Source: Streptomyces sp. SirexAA-E
Lineage (GTDB): Bacteria > Actinomycetota > Actinomycetes > Streptomycetales > Streptomycetaceae
Direction of reading: 5' to 3'
Length of the DNA stretch: 64,000 bases
NCBI RefSeq assembly: GCF_000177195.2
Contig: NC_015953.1
Coordinates: 4,526,001 to 4,590,000, forward strand
Below are positions 1-8,167 of the stretch, one piece after another. The notes under the pieces were generated by a model. The model worked only from the letters and a program-made list of their open reading frames with translations. It was not told where the DNA came from and did no database searches. The stretch's first letter is position 1. Every line of letters starts with the position of its first letter. The translations under genes were made by a program, and so were the position numbers.

Positions 1-1
1 A

Positions 2-1093
2 CGGCGGCGGCCGGTCCACAGCCTGCTGCCCGGGTCGCCCGACCTCTCGGCCTTCCCGCGCGCCGAGTGGCTGAAGGCCGCCCGCCGCGCCCTGACCGCC
101 GCCCCCCACGAGGCCTTCGGGTACTCCGACCCCCAGGGCCGCATCGAGCTGCGCACCGTGCTGGCGGAGTACCTGGCACGGGCCCGCGGGGTCTACGCGG
201 CCCCGGAACGCATCGTCGTCTGCGCCGGGTTCGTCCACGGGCTGTCGCTGCTGGGGAAGGTGCTGCGGCGGCGCGGGGTGCGGGAGGCGGCCGTCGAGTC
301 GTACGGGCTGGACATCCACCGTGACCTGCTGACCGGGGCGGGGCTGCGCACCCCGTGCCTGCCGGTGGACGGACTCGGGGCCAGGACGGGGGAGCTCGCC
401 GCGATGCGGGGGGTCGGCGCGGTCCTGATGACCCCGGCGCACCAGTTCCCGACGGGGGTCCCGCTGCACGCCGACCGGCGGGCCGCGGCGGTCGACTGGG
501 CGCGGTCCCGGGCCGGGCTGATCCTGGAGGACGACTACGACGGGGAGTTCCGCTACGACCGGCAGTCGGTCGGCGCGCTCCAGGGCCTCGACCCGGAACG
601 GGTCGTCTACCTCGGGACCGCCAGCAAGTCGCTCGCGCCGGGGCTGCGCCTGGGATGGATGGTGCTGCCGCGGAGCCTGGTGGGCGAGGTCTGCGAGGAG
701 AAGGGCGGCGCCGAGTGGATGTCGGCCTCGCCGGACCAGCTGACGCTCGCGGAGTTCATCGCGTCCGGGGCGTACGACCGGCACGTGCGGTCCATGCGGC
801 TGCGCTACCGGCGCCGCCGTGACGCGCTCGTGGCCGCGCTCGCCGAACGGGCGCCGGACGTCCGGGTGAGCGGCATCGCGGCCGGGCTGCACGCCGTCCT
901 GGAACTCCCGGCGGGCACCGAGCGGTCGGTGGTGCAGGCGGGCGCCTGGCAGGGGCTGGCGCTGGAGGGGCTGGCACGCTTCCGGCACCCGGATGTGGAG
1001 TCCGGCCGCGACGGGCTGGTCATCGGTTACGGGTCGCCGGCCGACAGCGCCTGGGCGGGCGCGCTCGACGCCCTGTGCCGGGTGCTGCCCTGA
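2..1093 (+). CDS. MocR/PdxR-type PLP-binding regulator, C-terminal part (5' end outside window)
   Basis: About 363 residues of a fold-type I aminotransferase domain are visible. The frame is open from base 2, so the start, and by family expectation an N-terminal GntR winged helix, lies upstream. The PLP-binding lysine is in TASKSLAPGLRLGW; DDYDGEFRYDR about 28 residues earlier carries the aspartate expected to contact the pyridine nitrogen. This wording is typical of MocR/PdxR transcription factors, which use the aminotransferase-like domain as a ligand sensor rather than as an enzyme. No pyridoxal or GABA genes are nearby, so the target is unknown. A plain class I aminotransferase cannot be excluded because the N-terminus is missing. 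Confidence 0.85.
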   Translation, partial: RRRPVHSLLPGSPDLSAFPRAEWLKAARRALTAAPHEAFGYSDPQGRIELRTVLAEYLARARGVYAAPERIVVCAGFVHGLSLLGKVLRRRGVREAAVESYGLDIHRDLLTGAGLRTPCLPVDGLGARTGELAAMRGVGAVLMTPAHQFPTGVPLHADRRAAAVDWARSRAGLILEDDYDGEFRYDRQSVGALQGLDPERVVYLGTASKSLAPGLRLGWMVLPRSLVGEVCEEKGGAEWMSASPDQLTLAEFIASGAYDRHVRSMRLRYRRRRDALVAALAERAPDVRVSGIAAGLHAVLELPAGTERSVVQAGAWQGLALEGLARFRHPDVESGRDGLVIGYGSPADSAWAGALDALCRVLP

Positions 1094-1129
1094 AGCCCCG
1101 TCGGCATCCCGGAGACCGGCGACGACGGG

Positions 1130-1158
1130 TTCAGTCGACAGGCCGGGAGATCTAGTCT
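1130..1158 (+). promoter_or_regulatory. candidate promoter of the lipoprotein/ligase pair
   Basis: TTCAGT at 1130-1135 and TAGTCT at 1153-1158 are separated by 17 bases, a reasonable match to the actinobacterial housekeeping consensus. They lie 57 bases upstream of the ATG at 1215, which has its own GGGGAGAA ribosome-binding site. Assigned by eye only. Confidence 0.4.
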
Positions 1159-1214
1159 GAGACGGGCAGGGGCCGGGGGGGCCACTTCACGCGTACGACG
1201 GGGGAGAACGGAAC

Positions 1215-1490
1215 ATGGCCAAGCGCAGGCTGAGGTCGAGCACCGTGGTGCTCGGCGGCATGGGGATGCTCGCGGTGACGATCACCTCGTGCGGATCGGA
1301 ACCGGACCGGCGGTGCGTGGACCCGGTGACCCGGGAGAAGCTTCCCAGCTACGAGTGCAGCGACAGGAACGGCAGCGGCTCGTACTACTACGGCGGCAGC
1401 AGCAAGAACGGCTCCTACTCCGGCGGCAGTTTCGACAAGTCCGCGGTGGACCGCGGCGGTTTCGGCTGCTCCGGCACGGGCGGTGGCTGA
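1215..1490 (+). CDS. small YgiB-like lipoprotein
   Basis: 91 residues. Basic residues (KRRLR), a hydrophobic stretch and a cysteine in TITSCGS look like a lipoprotein signal, so the mature protein would be anchored outside the membrane. The mature part is very rich in Gly, Ser and Tyr and ends RGGFGCSGTGGG, recalling the RGGFG-type tail of the DUF1190 (YgiB) family. The next gene starts 5 bases after the stop and encodes a YgiC-like ligase, the same order as ygiB-ygiC in enterobacteria. The family assignment is an inference from the tail motif and the neighbour. Its biochemical role is unknown. Confidence 0.7.
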   Translation: MAKRRLRSSTVVLGGMGMLAVTITSCGSEPDRRCVDPVTREKLPSYECSDRNGSGSYYYGGSSKNGSYSGGSFDKSAVDRGGFGCSGTGGG

Positions 1491-1495
1491 GCGCC

Positions 1496-2683
1496 GTGGA
1501 ACGCCGCACCATCGCACCGCGCCCGGGCTGGCAGGCGACCGTCGAGGAGCAGGGGCTCGTGTACCCGCTGACCCGCCACCCGGACGGATCGCTGCGGCCC
1601 TACTGGGACGAGAGCGCGTACTACGTCTTCTCGCTGCCCGAGATCGAGGCACTCGAAGAGGTCGTCGAGGAGCTGCACGCCATGTGCCTGGCCGCCGCCG
1701 CGCACATCGTGGAGCAGGATCGTTTCGCCGAGCTGGGCATCACCGACCCCCGGCTGGCCGGTCTGGTCGCCGAGTCCTGGCGTCGCCGCGCCGAACTGCC
1801 CTCCCTGTACGGGAGGTTCGACCTCCACTACGACGGCCGGGGCCCGGCGAAGATGCTGGAGTACAACGCCGACACCCCCACCTCGCTGGTGGAGGCCGCG
1901 AGCCCCCAGTGGTTCTGGATGGAGGACCGCTTCCCCCGGGCCGACCAGTGGAACTCGCTGCACGAGCGCCTCGTCGACGCCTGGAAGCGGCAGGCGGCCC
2001 TGCTCCCGCCGGGGCCCCTGCACTTCGCCCACTCCGACGGTGACGAGATCGGCGAGGACCTGATGACGGTCGCCTATCTGCGGGAGACCGCCGAGCAGGC
2101 CGGTGTCGAGACCGAGGCGCTCTCCGTCGAACGCATCGGCTGGGACCGGCTGACCGGCCGCTTCGTCGACGACCGGCTCCGCTTCATCCGCAGCTGCTTC
2201 AAGCTCTACCCCTGGGAGTGGCTGGTCACCGACCGCTTCGGCCCGCACGTGCTGGACACCCTCGACAACGGGGGCGGCACCGGCACCACCTGCTGGATCG
2301 AACCCGCCTGGAAGATGCTGCTCTCCAACAAGGCGCTGCTGGCCGTCCTCTGGGAGCTGTATCCGGGGCACCCCAACCTGCTCCCGTCCTACCTCGACGG
2401 CCCCCGCGAACTCGCCGGTCCCCAGGGAGCGGGGTGGGCCGCCAAACCGCTGCTCGGCCGCGAGGGGGCCGGGGTCACCCTGCACGAGCCGGGCAGCGCT
2501 CCGGCACCGCGCGAGGACGCCTGCTGCCACCAGCGGCTCGCCCCGCTGCCCGACTTCGACGGCAACCGCGTGGTCCTCGGCGCCTGGGTGGTGGAGGACG
2601 AGGCCGCCGGACTCGGGATCAGGGAGTCGGCGGGGCCGGTCACGGACGGGTACGCCCGCTTCCTGCCCCACGTCATCCTCTGA
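1496..2683 (+). CDS. glutathionylspermidine synthase family ligase (YgiC-like)
   Basis: 395 residues from a GTG 5 bases after the lipoprotein stop; an upstream in-frame start would overlap that gene and was rejected. The protein has the Gsp-synthetase ATP-grasp layout: YNADTPTSLVE near residue 120, SCFKLYPWEWL near 235, EPAWKMLLSNKALL near 265 and GREGAGV near 320. Family members ligate amino groups to carboxylates with ATP. Bacteria with only this domain, and no amidase domain, are not known to make glutathionylspermidine, and streptomycetes use mycothiol rather than glutathione, so the substrate is open. Probably co-transcribed and translationally coupled with the lipoprotein gene. Confidence 0.85.
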   Translation: MERRTIAPRPGWQATVEEQGLVYPLTRHPDGSLRPYWDESAYYVFSLPEIEALEEVVEELHAMCLAAAAHIVEQDRFAELGITDPRLAGLVAESWRRRAELPSLYGRFDLHYDGRGPAKMLEYNADTPTSLVEAASPQWFWMEDRFPRADQWNSLHERLVDAWKRQAALLPPGPLHFAHSDGDEIGEDLMTVAYLRETAEQAGVETEALSVERIGWDRLTGRFVDDRLRFIRSCFKLYPWEWLVTDRFGPHVLDTLDNGGGTGTTCWIEPAWKMLLSNKALLAVLWELYPGHPNLLPSYLDGPRELAGPQGAGWAAKPLLGREGAGVTLHEPGSAPAPREDACCHQRLAPLPDFDGNRVVLGAWVVEDEAAGLGIRESAGPVTDGYARFLPHVIL

Positions 2684-2732
2684 GTCCGCCGGGCCGGACC
2701 GGCCGCCGAGAGCTCGCTCGTCCCCCGCCCGG

Positions 2733-3938
2733 TCAGCCGCCCAGGACGGCGCGGAGCTGGTCCAGGCCCCAGTCCAGGTCCTCCTTGCCGATGACCAGCG
2801 GCGGGGCGATCCGGATGGTGGAGCCGTGGGTGTCCTTGACCAGGACCCCGCGGTCCATCAGCTTCTCCGAGATCTCCCGGCCCGTCCCGAGCCCCGGGTC
2901 GATGTCGACCCCCGCCCACAGTCCGCGCCCCCGGACCGCCGTCACCGCGTCGCCGCCGGCCAGCAGCCCCAGCTCGCGGTGCAGATGGTCGCCCAGCTCC
3001 GCCGCCCGCTCCTGGTACTCCCCGGTGCGCAGCATCGCGATCACCTCCAGCGCGACCGCGCAGGCCAGCGGATTGCCGCCGAACGTCGACCCGTGCTCAC
3101 CGGGGCGGAAGACCCCGAGCACGGCGGCCGACGAGACGACGGCCGACACCGGCACGACACCGCCGCCCAGCGCCTTCCCCAGGAGGTACATGTCGGGGAC
3201 GACTCCCTCGTGTTCCAGGGCGAAGGTCCGGCCGGTGCGCCCGAGCCCCGACTGGATCTCGTCCGCGACGAAGAGCACGTTCCGCTCCCGGGTCAGCTCC
3301 CGCACCCCGGCCAGGTAGCCGGACGGCGGCACCAGGACCCCGGCCTCCCCCTGGATGGGCTCCAGCAGCACGGCGACCGTGTTCTCGGTCATCGCGTCGG
3401 CGAGCGCGGTCAGGTCCCCGTACGGCACGATCTCGAACCCCGGGGTGTACGGGCCGTAGTCGGCACGCGCCTCCGGGTCCGTGGAGAAGCTGATGACGGT
3501 GGTCGTGCGGCCGTGGAAGTTGTCGGCGGCCACGACGATCTTCGCCATGCCGTCCGGGACGCCCTTGACGCGGTAGCCCCACTTGCGGGCGGTCTTCACC
3601 GCCGTCTCCACTGCCTCCGCCCCGGTGTTCATGGGCAGCACCATCTCCATGCCGCACAGCTCGGCCAACTGCGTACAGAAGTCGGCGAACCGGTCGTGCT
3701 GGAAGGCGCGCGAGGTCAGGGTCACCCGCTCCAGCTGGGCACGGGCCGCGTCGAGCAGACGTCGGTTGCCGTGGCCGAAGTTGAGCGCCGAGTAACCGGC
3801 CAGCAGGTCGAGGTACCGCCGGCCCTCCACGTCGGTCATCCAGGCACCGTCCGCGGTCGCCACGACGACCGGCAACGGGTGGTAGGTGTGCGCGCTGTGC
3901 GCCTCGGCGGAGGCGAGGGCGTTCTCCGTGGTCGACAC
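2733..3938 (-). CDS. rocD: ornithine aminotransferase
   Basis: 401 residues. Transfers the delta-amino group of ornithine to 2-oxoglutarate, giving glutamate semialdehyde for proline or glutamate metabolism; PLP-dependent class III aminotransferase, cytosolic. Visible family features are NFGHGN, the GAEAVETA cofactor loop, DNFHGRT, the VADEIQSGLGRTG aspartate motif and the PLP lysine in LLGKALGGG. The GTG start at 3938 has a GGAG six bases upstream; a long open frame continues further upstream but has no coding character. A tgtatc at 3983-3988 (GATACA on this strand) may be the -10 box. Stands alone, convergent with the ligase gene and divergent from trpS. Confidence 0.93.
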   Translation of the reverse strand: MSTTENALASAEAHSAHTYHPLPVVVATADGAWMTDVEGRRYLDLLAGYSALNFGHGNRRLLDAARAQLERVTLTSRAFQHDRFADFCTQLAELCGMEMVLPMNTGAEAVETAVKTARKWGYRVKGVPDGMAKIVVAADNFHGRTTTVISFSTDPEARADYGPYTPGFEIVPYGDLTALADAMTENTVAVLLEPIQGEAGVLVPPSGYLAGVRELTRERNVLFVADEIQSGLGRTGRTFALEHEGVVPDMYLLGKALGGGVVPVSAVVSSAAVLGVFRPGEHGSTFGGNPLACAVALEVIAMLRTGEYQERAAELGDHLHRELGLLAGGDAVTAVRGRGLWAGVDIDPGLGTGREISEKLMDRGVLVKDTHGSTIRIAPPLVIGKEDLDWGLDQLRAVLGG

Positions 3939-4145
3939 GGGGTCTCCGTTCGTCGTGCGGGGCGGGCGGGGTGTGCCCACTTTGTATCGTCGGTCGGATC
4001 CCGGACCGGGAAACCTCCACGGCCCGGCGTGCCCCGGGGGCCCTCGTGCGGGCCCGCGCGCACGCCCCCGCCACGCGCCGCGCGCGCTCGTGCCTTTCCC
4101 GCACCGGCTGCCGGAGATCGCCCGCGCACCTGAGACAATGGGGCC

Positions 4146-5159
4146 ATGGCCTCTGATCGTCCCCGCGTGCTCTCCGGAATCCAGCCCACCGCAGGCTCGT
4201 TCCACCTCGGCAACTACCTCGGTGCGGTCCGCCAGTGGGTGGCGCTGCAGGAATCCCATGACGCCTTCTACATGGTGGTGGACCTGCACGCGATCACCGT
4301 TCCGCAGGACCCGGTCGAGCTGCGCTCCAACACCCGGCTCGCCGCCGCCCAGCTGCTGGCGGCCGGCCTCGACCCCGAGCGCTGCACGCTGTTCGTCCAG
4401 AGCCATGTGCCCGAGCACGCCCAGCTCGGCTGGATCATGAACTGCCTCACCGGCTTCGGCGAGGCCTCGCGCATGACGCAGTTCAAGGACAAGTCCGCCA
4501 AGCAGGGCGCCGACCGGGCGACCGTGGGCCTCTTCACCTACCCGGTGCTCCAGGTCGCGGACATCCTGCTCTACCAGGCCAACGAGGTACCGGTCGGCGA
4601 GGACCAGCGCCAGCACATCGAGCTCACCCGCGACCTGGCCGAACGCTTCAACGGCCGGTTCGGCGAGACGTTCACCGTGCCGTCGCCGTACATCCTCAAG
4701 GAGACGGCGAAGATCTACGACCTCCAGGACCCGGCGGTCAAGATGAGCAAGTCGGCGTCCACGCCCAAGGGCCTGATCAACCTGCTGGACGAGCCGAAGG
4801 CCACCGCCAAGAAGGTCAGGAGCGCCGTCACCGACACGGACACGGTGATCCGCTTCGACGCCGAGAAGAAGCCCGGCGTCAGCAACCTCCTGTCGATCTA
4901 CTCCACCCTCACCGGCACCGCCGTCACGGACCTGGAGCAGAAGTACGAGGGCAAGGGCTACGGCGCGCTCAAGACCGACCTCGCCGAGGTCATGGTGGAG
5001 TTCGTCACCCCGTTCCGGACCCGCACCCAGGAATATCTGGACGACCCCGAGACGCTGGACTCGATCCTGGCCAAGGGCGCCGAGAAGGCCAGGACCGTCG
5101 CGGCGGAGACGCTGGCGCAGACGTACGACCGCATGGGACTTCTGCCCGCGAAGCACTGA
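4146..5159 (+). CDS. trpS: tryptophanyl-tRNA synthetase
   Basis: 337 residues, the normal length for bacterial TrpRS. Charges tRNA-Trp in the cytosol. The HIGH-type signature is SFHLGNYLGA at residues 20-29 and the KMSKS loop is VKMSKSAS near residue 200; GEDQRQHIELTRD is the conserved tryptophan/ATP-site segment. A GAGACAAT box at 4132-4139 lies only 6 bases before the ATG and no Shine-Dalgarno sequence is present, so the mRNA is probably leaderless. Streptomycetes often carry two trpS genes, one of them linked to indolmycin-type resistance; the sequence alone does not tell which this is. Confidence 0.96.
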   Translation: MASDRPRVLSGIQPTAGSFHLGNYLGAVRQWVALQESHDAFYMVVDLHAITVPQDPVELRSNTRLAAAQLLAAGLDPERCTLFVQSHVPEHAQLGWIMNCLTGFGEASRMTQFKDKSAKQGADRATVGLFTYPVLQVADILLYQANEVPVGEDQRQHIELTRDLAERFNGRFGETFTVPSPYILKETAKIYDLQDPAVKMSKSASTPKGLINLLDEPKATAKKVRSAVTDTDTVIRFDAEKKPGVSNLLSIYSTLTGTAVTDLEQKYEGKGYGALKTDLAEVMVEFVTPFRTRTQEYLDDPETLDSILAKGAEKARTVAAETLAQTYDRMGLLPAKH

Positions 5160-5182
5160 GTCCAAGGACCCTGGCGAGATCA

Positions 5183-5246
5183 CTGCCGAAGGGGCCACAC
5201 TGGCGTCGGCACGAGTGGCGTACGACTCCGGAGTGGCACTCGGCAG
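5183..5246. terminator. imperfect hairpin between trpS and the RNA ligase gene
   Basis: CTGCCGA at 5183-5189 pairs with TCGGCAG at 5240-5246, and GCCAC at 5194-5198 pairs with GTGGC at 5233-5237, leaving a long inner loop. It begins 24 bases after the trpS stop and could end trpS transcription or structure the leader of the next gene. No T-run follows. Confidence 0.3.
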
Positions 5247-5283
5247 GGTCGAGAACCGGCCATCGACAACAGAGGAGAACGAT

Positions 5284-5874
5284 GTGGGGACCGTAACGCT
5301 TGGCGTTTCGATCGCGGTCCCGGAGCCCTACGGCAGCCTGCTCCAGGAGCGGCGCGCGAGCTTCGGGGACCCTGCCGCGTACGGCATTCCCACCCACGTC
5401 ACCCTCCTCCCGCCGACCGAGGCGGAGGCGGCCGACCTGCCGGCGATCGAGGCGCACCTCGCCCAGATCGCCACGGCGGGCCGGCCGTTCCCGATGCGGC
5501 TCTCCGGCACCGGCACCTTCCGGCCACTGTCGCCGGTCGTCTTCGTCCAGGTCGTCGAGGGCGCCTCCGCCTGCTCCTGGCTGCAGAAGCGGGTCCGCGA
5601 GTCCTCGGGGCCGCTGGTGCGCGAGCTCCAGTTCCCGTACCACCCGCACGTGACCGTGGCGCACGGCATCGCCGAGGAGGCCATGGACCGCGCGTACGAG
5701 GAGCTCTCCTCCTACGAGGCGGCCTGGACCTGCGGTTCTTTCGCGCTGTACGAGCAGGGCACGGACGCCGTCTGGCGCAAGATCCAGGAGTTCCCGTTCG
5801 GGGGCGGCGGCGCGGCGCCCGCCGTACCGGCCCAGGGCGGCTGGTCCGTGGACCAGCCCTCGCTCCGGCCCTGA
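5284..5874 (+). CDS. 2'-5' RNA ligase family protein (2H phosphoesterase fold)
   Basis: 196 residues. Two HxT motifs, THVTL near residue 39 and HVTVAH near residue 123, are the paired catalytic signatures of the 2H phosphoesterase superfamily, which includes bacterial 2'-5' RNA ligases (LigT/ThpR) and cyclic phosphodiesterases. I chose the GTG at 5284 because GAGGAG lies six bases upstream; an in-frame start at 5215 adds residues without family resemblance. The C-terminal ~25 residues after FPFGGGG are low-complexity. The physiological substrate of these proteins is not settled. Confidence 0.85.
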   Translation: MGTVTLGVSIAVPEPYGSLLQERRASFGDPAAYGIPTHVTLLPPTEAEAADLPAIEAHLAQIATAGRPFPMRLSGTGTFRPLSPVVFVQVVEGASACSWLQKRVRESSGPLVRELQFPYHPHVTVAHGIAEEAMDRAYEELSSYEAAWTCGSFALYEQGTDAVWRKIQEFPFGGGGAAPAVPAQGGWSVDQPSLRP

Positions 5875-5890
5875 CCCCGCGCCGGGCCGC

Positions 5891-6649
5891 CTACCGCACG
5901 GGCAGCCGCCGGAACAGCGGGCGCGGCACGTGCCGCAGGGCCGACATCACCACCCGCAGGGCCCCGGGCACCCACACCGTCTCCGAGCGCCGCCGCAGCC
6001 CCGTCACGATCGCGTCCGCGACGGCGCCCGGCGTCGTCGCGAGCGGTGTCTCCTCACGCCCCGCCGTCATGCGGGTCCGGACGAAGCCGGGGCGTACGAC
6101 CATCACGTGCACGCCCGTGCCGTGCAGTGCGTCCCCCAGGCCCTGGGCGAACGCGTCCAGGCCCGCCTTGCTGGAGCCGTAGATGAAGTCGGCGCGGCGG
6201 GCCCGTTCGCCCGCCACCGAGGACAGCACCACCAGCGAGCCGTGACCCTGCGCCTGGAGCGCGCCGGCGCACACCAGTCCGGCGGAGACCGCGCCGGTGT
6301 AGTTGGTCTGCGCCACCTGGACCGCGGAGAGCGGTTCCTCCTCGTCGCGCGCCTGGTCGCCGAGGATGCCGAAGGCCAGCAGCACCATGTCGATGTCGCC
6401 GTCGCTGAAGACCTTGCCGAGCACCTCCTCGTGCGAGCCGGAGTCCAGCGCGTCGAAGGCGACGGTCCGCACGTCGGCACCCAGCTCGCGCAGCTCGTCG
6501 GCGGCCCGTTCCAGGGCGGGGGAGGGGCGCCCGGCCAGCCGGACCGTACGGGTGCGGCGGGCGATCAGCCGGCGGGCGGTGGCCAGGCCGATCTCCGAGG
6601 TGCCGCCGAGGACGAGCAGGGACTGCGGAGCACCGAAGGCGTCCTTCAC
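5891..6649 (-). CDS. SDR oxidoreductase, DprE2-like (decaprenylphosphoryl-2-keto-ribose reductase type)
   Basis: 252 residues. Classical short-chain dehydrogenase: nucleotide-binding GGTSEIGLA near residue 15, catalytic Ser in VVLSSVAG and Tyr/Lys in IYGSSKAGLD. The opening LVLGGTSEIG and the position 40 bases downstream of a DprE1-like flavoprotein identify it as the DprE2-type partner, which in mycobacteria reduces the 2-keto intermediate made by DprE1 to decaprenylphosphoryl arabinose. The GTG start has a GGAG site 9 bases upstream. The pair forms one minus-strand operon. Streptomycetes lack arabinogalactan, so the polymer or glycan served is unknown. Confidence 0.85.
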   Translation of the reverse strand: MKDAFGAPQSLLVLGGTSEIGLATARRLIARRTRTVRLAGRPSPALERAADELRELGADVRTVAFDALDSGSHEEVLGKVFSDGDIDMVLLAFGILGDQARDEEEPLSAVQVAQTNYTGAVSAGLVCAGALQAQGHGSLVVLSSVAGERARRADFIYGSSKAGLDAFAQGLGDALHGTGVHVMVVRPGFVRTRMTAGREETPLATTPGAVADAIVTGLRRRSETVWVPGALRVVMSALRHVPRPLFRRLPVR

Positions 6650-6689
6650 GGGGGGATCTCCTAGCGACGGGGGCGTGACGGCGGGCGGG

Positions 6690-8039
6690 TCAGAGGGAGA
6701 GCCGGCGGGACAGGTCCGAGCGGAAGGCGCCGTCCGGGTCGAGCTCCGCGCGCAGCGCCCGGAAGTCCGCCAGCCGCGGGTACATCGCGGCCAGCGTCTC
6801 CGGGCGCATCCGGGCGTCCTGGGCCAGGCAGACCCGGCCGCCGGCCTCCGCCACCTCGTCGTCGAGGCGGTCGAGCAGCCGCGCCAGACCGGGCAGCCCC
6901 GCGGGCAGGCCGAAGGAGAGCGACCAGCCGGGCGCCGGGAAGGAGAGCCACCCGGGCCCGCCCGTCCCCAGCCGCTGGAGCACGGCGTGGAAGGCCGGGC
7001 AGCGCCGCAGCGAGAGCCGCCGGACGACACGGTGCAGGGTCTGCTCCTGTCCCTCGCCCACGGCGAACCGGTAGTGCACGAAGCCACCCCGGCCGTAGAG
7101 GCGGTTCCACCCGGGGAGGGCGTCCAGGGGGTGGAGGAAGGACGAGACGCGCTGCAGCCGCCCGGCGCGCACGGCGCCCGCGCCCCGGAAGCGCAGCTCG
7201 GCCAGGAGCGCGGCCGAGGTGCGGCCGAGCAGGCCCTCGGGTACGTACGCAGGGGCGGCGGGCAGCTGGGCCGGACGGAACACCAGGGGCGTGTGCCGGG
7301 CGCGCGGCGGGAGGGCGTCCAGGGGCGCGTGATCCCCCCGGGCCAGGACGGCGCGCCCGGTGGCCTTCCCGCGCGCCATGAGGTCGATCCGCGCCGCCGC
7401 GTACGGGAGGTGGCCGGCGGTCGCGGAGAGCCGGGCCAGCGCCTCGTCCAGGTCGGCCGCCCGCTCGGTCACCACCGTCATCAGGGAGGTGGCGACCGGC
7501 CGGAGCGAGAGGGTCGCGGAGAGGACGACCCCGGTCAGACCCAGACCTCCCGCCGTCGCGTCGAAGAGCGTGGTGCCCGGCAGCACCGTGCGGACGGCGC
7601 CGTCGGCGGTCAGCAGTTCCATGGAGCGCACGTGCCGGGTGAAGGAGCCCGCGGTCAGGTGGTTGCGTCCGTGCACGTCGGAGCCGATCGCGCCGCCCAC
7701 CGTGACGTAGCGGGTCGACGGCGTCACCGGGAGGAACCAGCCCAGCGGCAGCAGCACCTCCATCAGGCGGTGCAGGCTCACCCCGGCGTCGCAGACGACC
7801 GTGCCGGTGGCGGTGTCGATCGTGTGGACGCGGTCCAGCCCGGTCATGTCGACCACCGAACCGCCCGCGTTCTGCGCCGCGTCCCCGTGGGACCGGCCCA
7901 GCCCCCGGGCGACGACCCCGCGCGGCCCGCGGCCCGTCACGGCGACCGCCGCCTCCTCGTACGTACGGGGGCGGAACCGGAGTGCGGTCGTCGGGGCGGT
8001 GCGGCCCCAGCCGGTCATGGACACCGTGTCGACGGACAT
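6690..8039 (-). CDS. FAD-binding oxidoreductase, DprE1-like (decaprenylphosphoryl-ribose 2'-oxidase type)
   Basis: 449 residues. The N-terminal half is a PCMH-type FAD domain: GLGRSHGDAAQNAGG near residue 46 and VGGAIGSDVHGRNH near residue 118. The C-terminal half ends in AMYPRLADFRALRAELDPDG, the arrangement seen in mycobacterial DprE1. The enzyme family oxidises the ribose 2'-hydroxyl of a polyprenylphosphoryl sugar at the membrane. Compared with DprE1 from memory, the cysteine targeted by benzothiazinones (GWNIC) is serine here (GWSLS, Ser375), and the lysine of the AKD segment is glutamine (AQD, Gln407). First gene of the operon; an upstream start region of about 120 bases is shared with the divergent YihY gene. 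Confidence 0.87.
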   Translation of the reverse strand: MSVDTVSMTGWGRTAPTTALRFRPRTYEEAAVAVTGRGPRGVVARGLGRSHGDAAQNAGGSVVDMTGLDRVHTIDTATGTVVCDAGVSLHRLMEVLLPLGWFLPVTPSTRYVTVGGAIGSDVHGRNHLTAGSFTRHVRSMELLTADGAVRTVLPGTTLFDATAGGLGLTGVVLSATLSLRPVATSLMTVVTERAADLDEALARLSATAGHLPYAAARIDLMARGKATGRAVLARGDHAPLDALPPRARHTPLVFRPAQLPAAPAYVPEGLLGRTSAALLAELRFRGAGAVRAGRLQRVSSFLHPLDALPGWNRLYGRGGFVHYRFAVGEGQEQTLHRVVRRLSLRRCPAFHAVLQRLGTGGPGWLSFPAPGWSLSFGLPAGLPGLARLLDRLDDEVAEAGGRVCLAQDARMRPETLAAMYPRLADFRALRAELDPDGAFRSDLSRRLSL

Positions 8040-8167
8040 GGAGGTGACCGTATCGCCAAGGGAAACCCTTTTGAGGGATTTGTTACAGCACTCACCGAAA
8101 TGGGTGATTGGTTCCTCGGGTGGCCCCGCCTGCCGGTTTTCCGCGCCCGGCAGGGTACGCGTAGGTC

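Noticed and set aside
1415..2671. 418-residue open frame on the minus strand opposite the ligase gene
   Set aside because: High-GC shadow frame: the plus strand encodes a clear enzyme, and the minus-strand translation is Gly/Val/Gln-rich without motifs.
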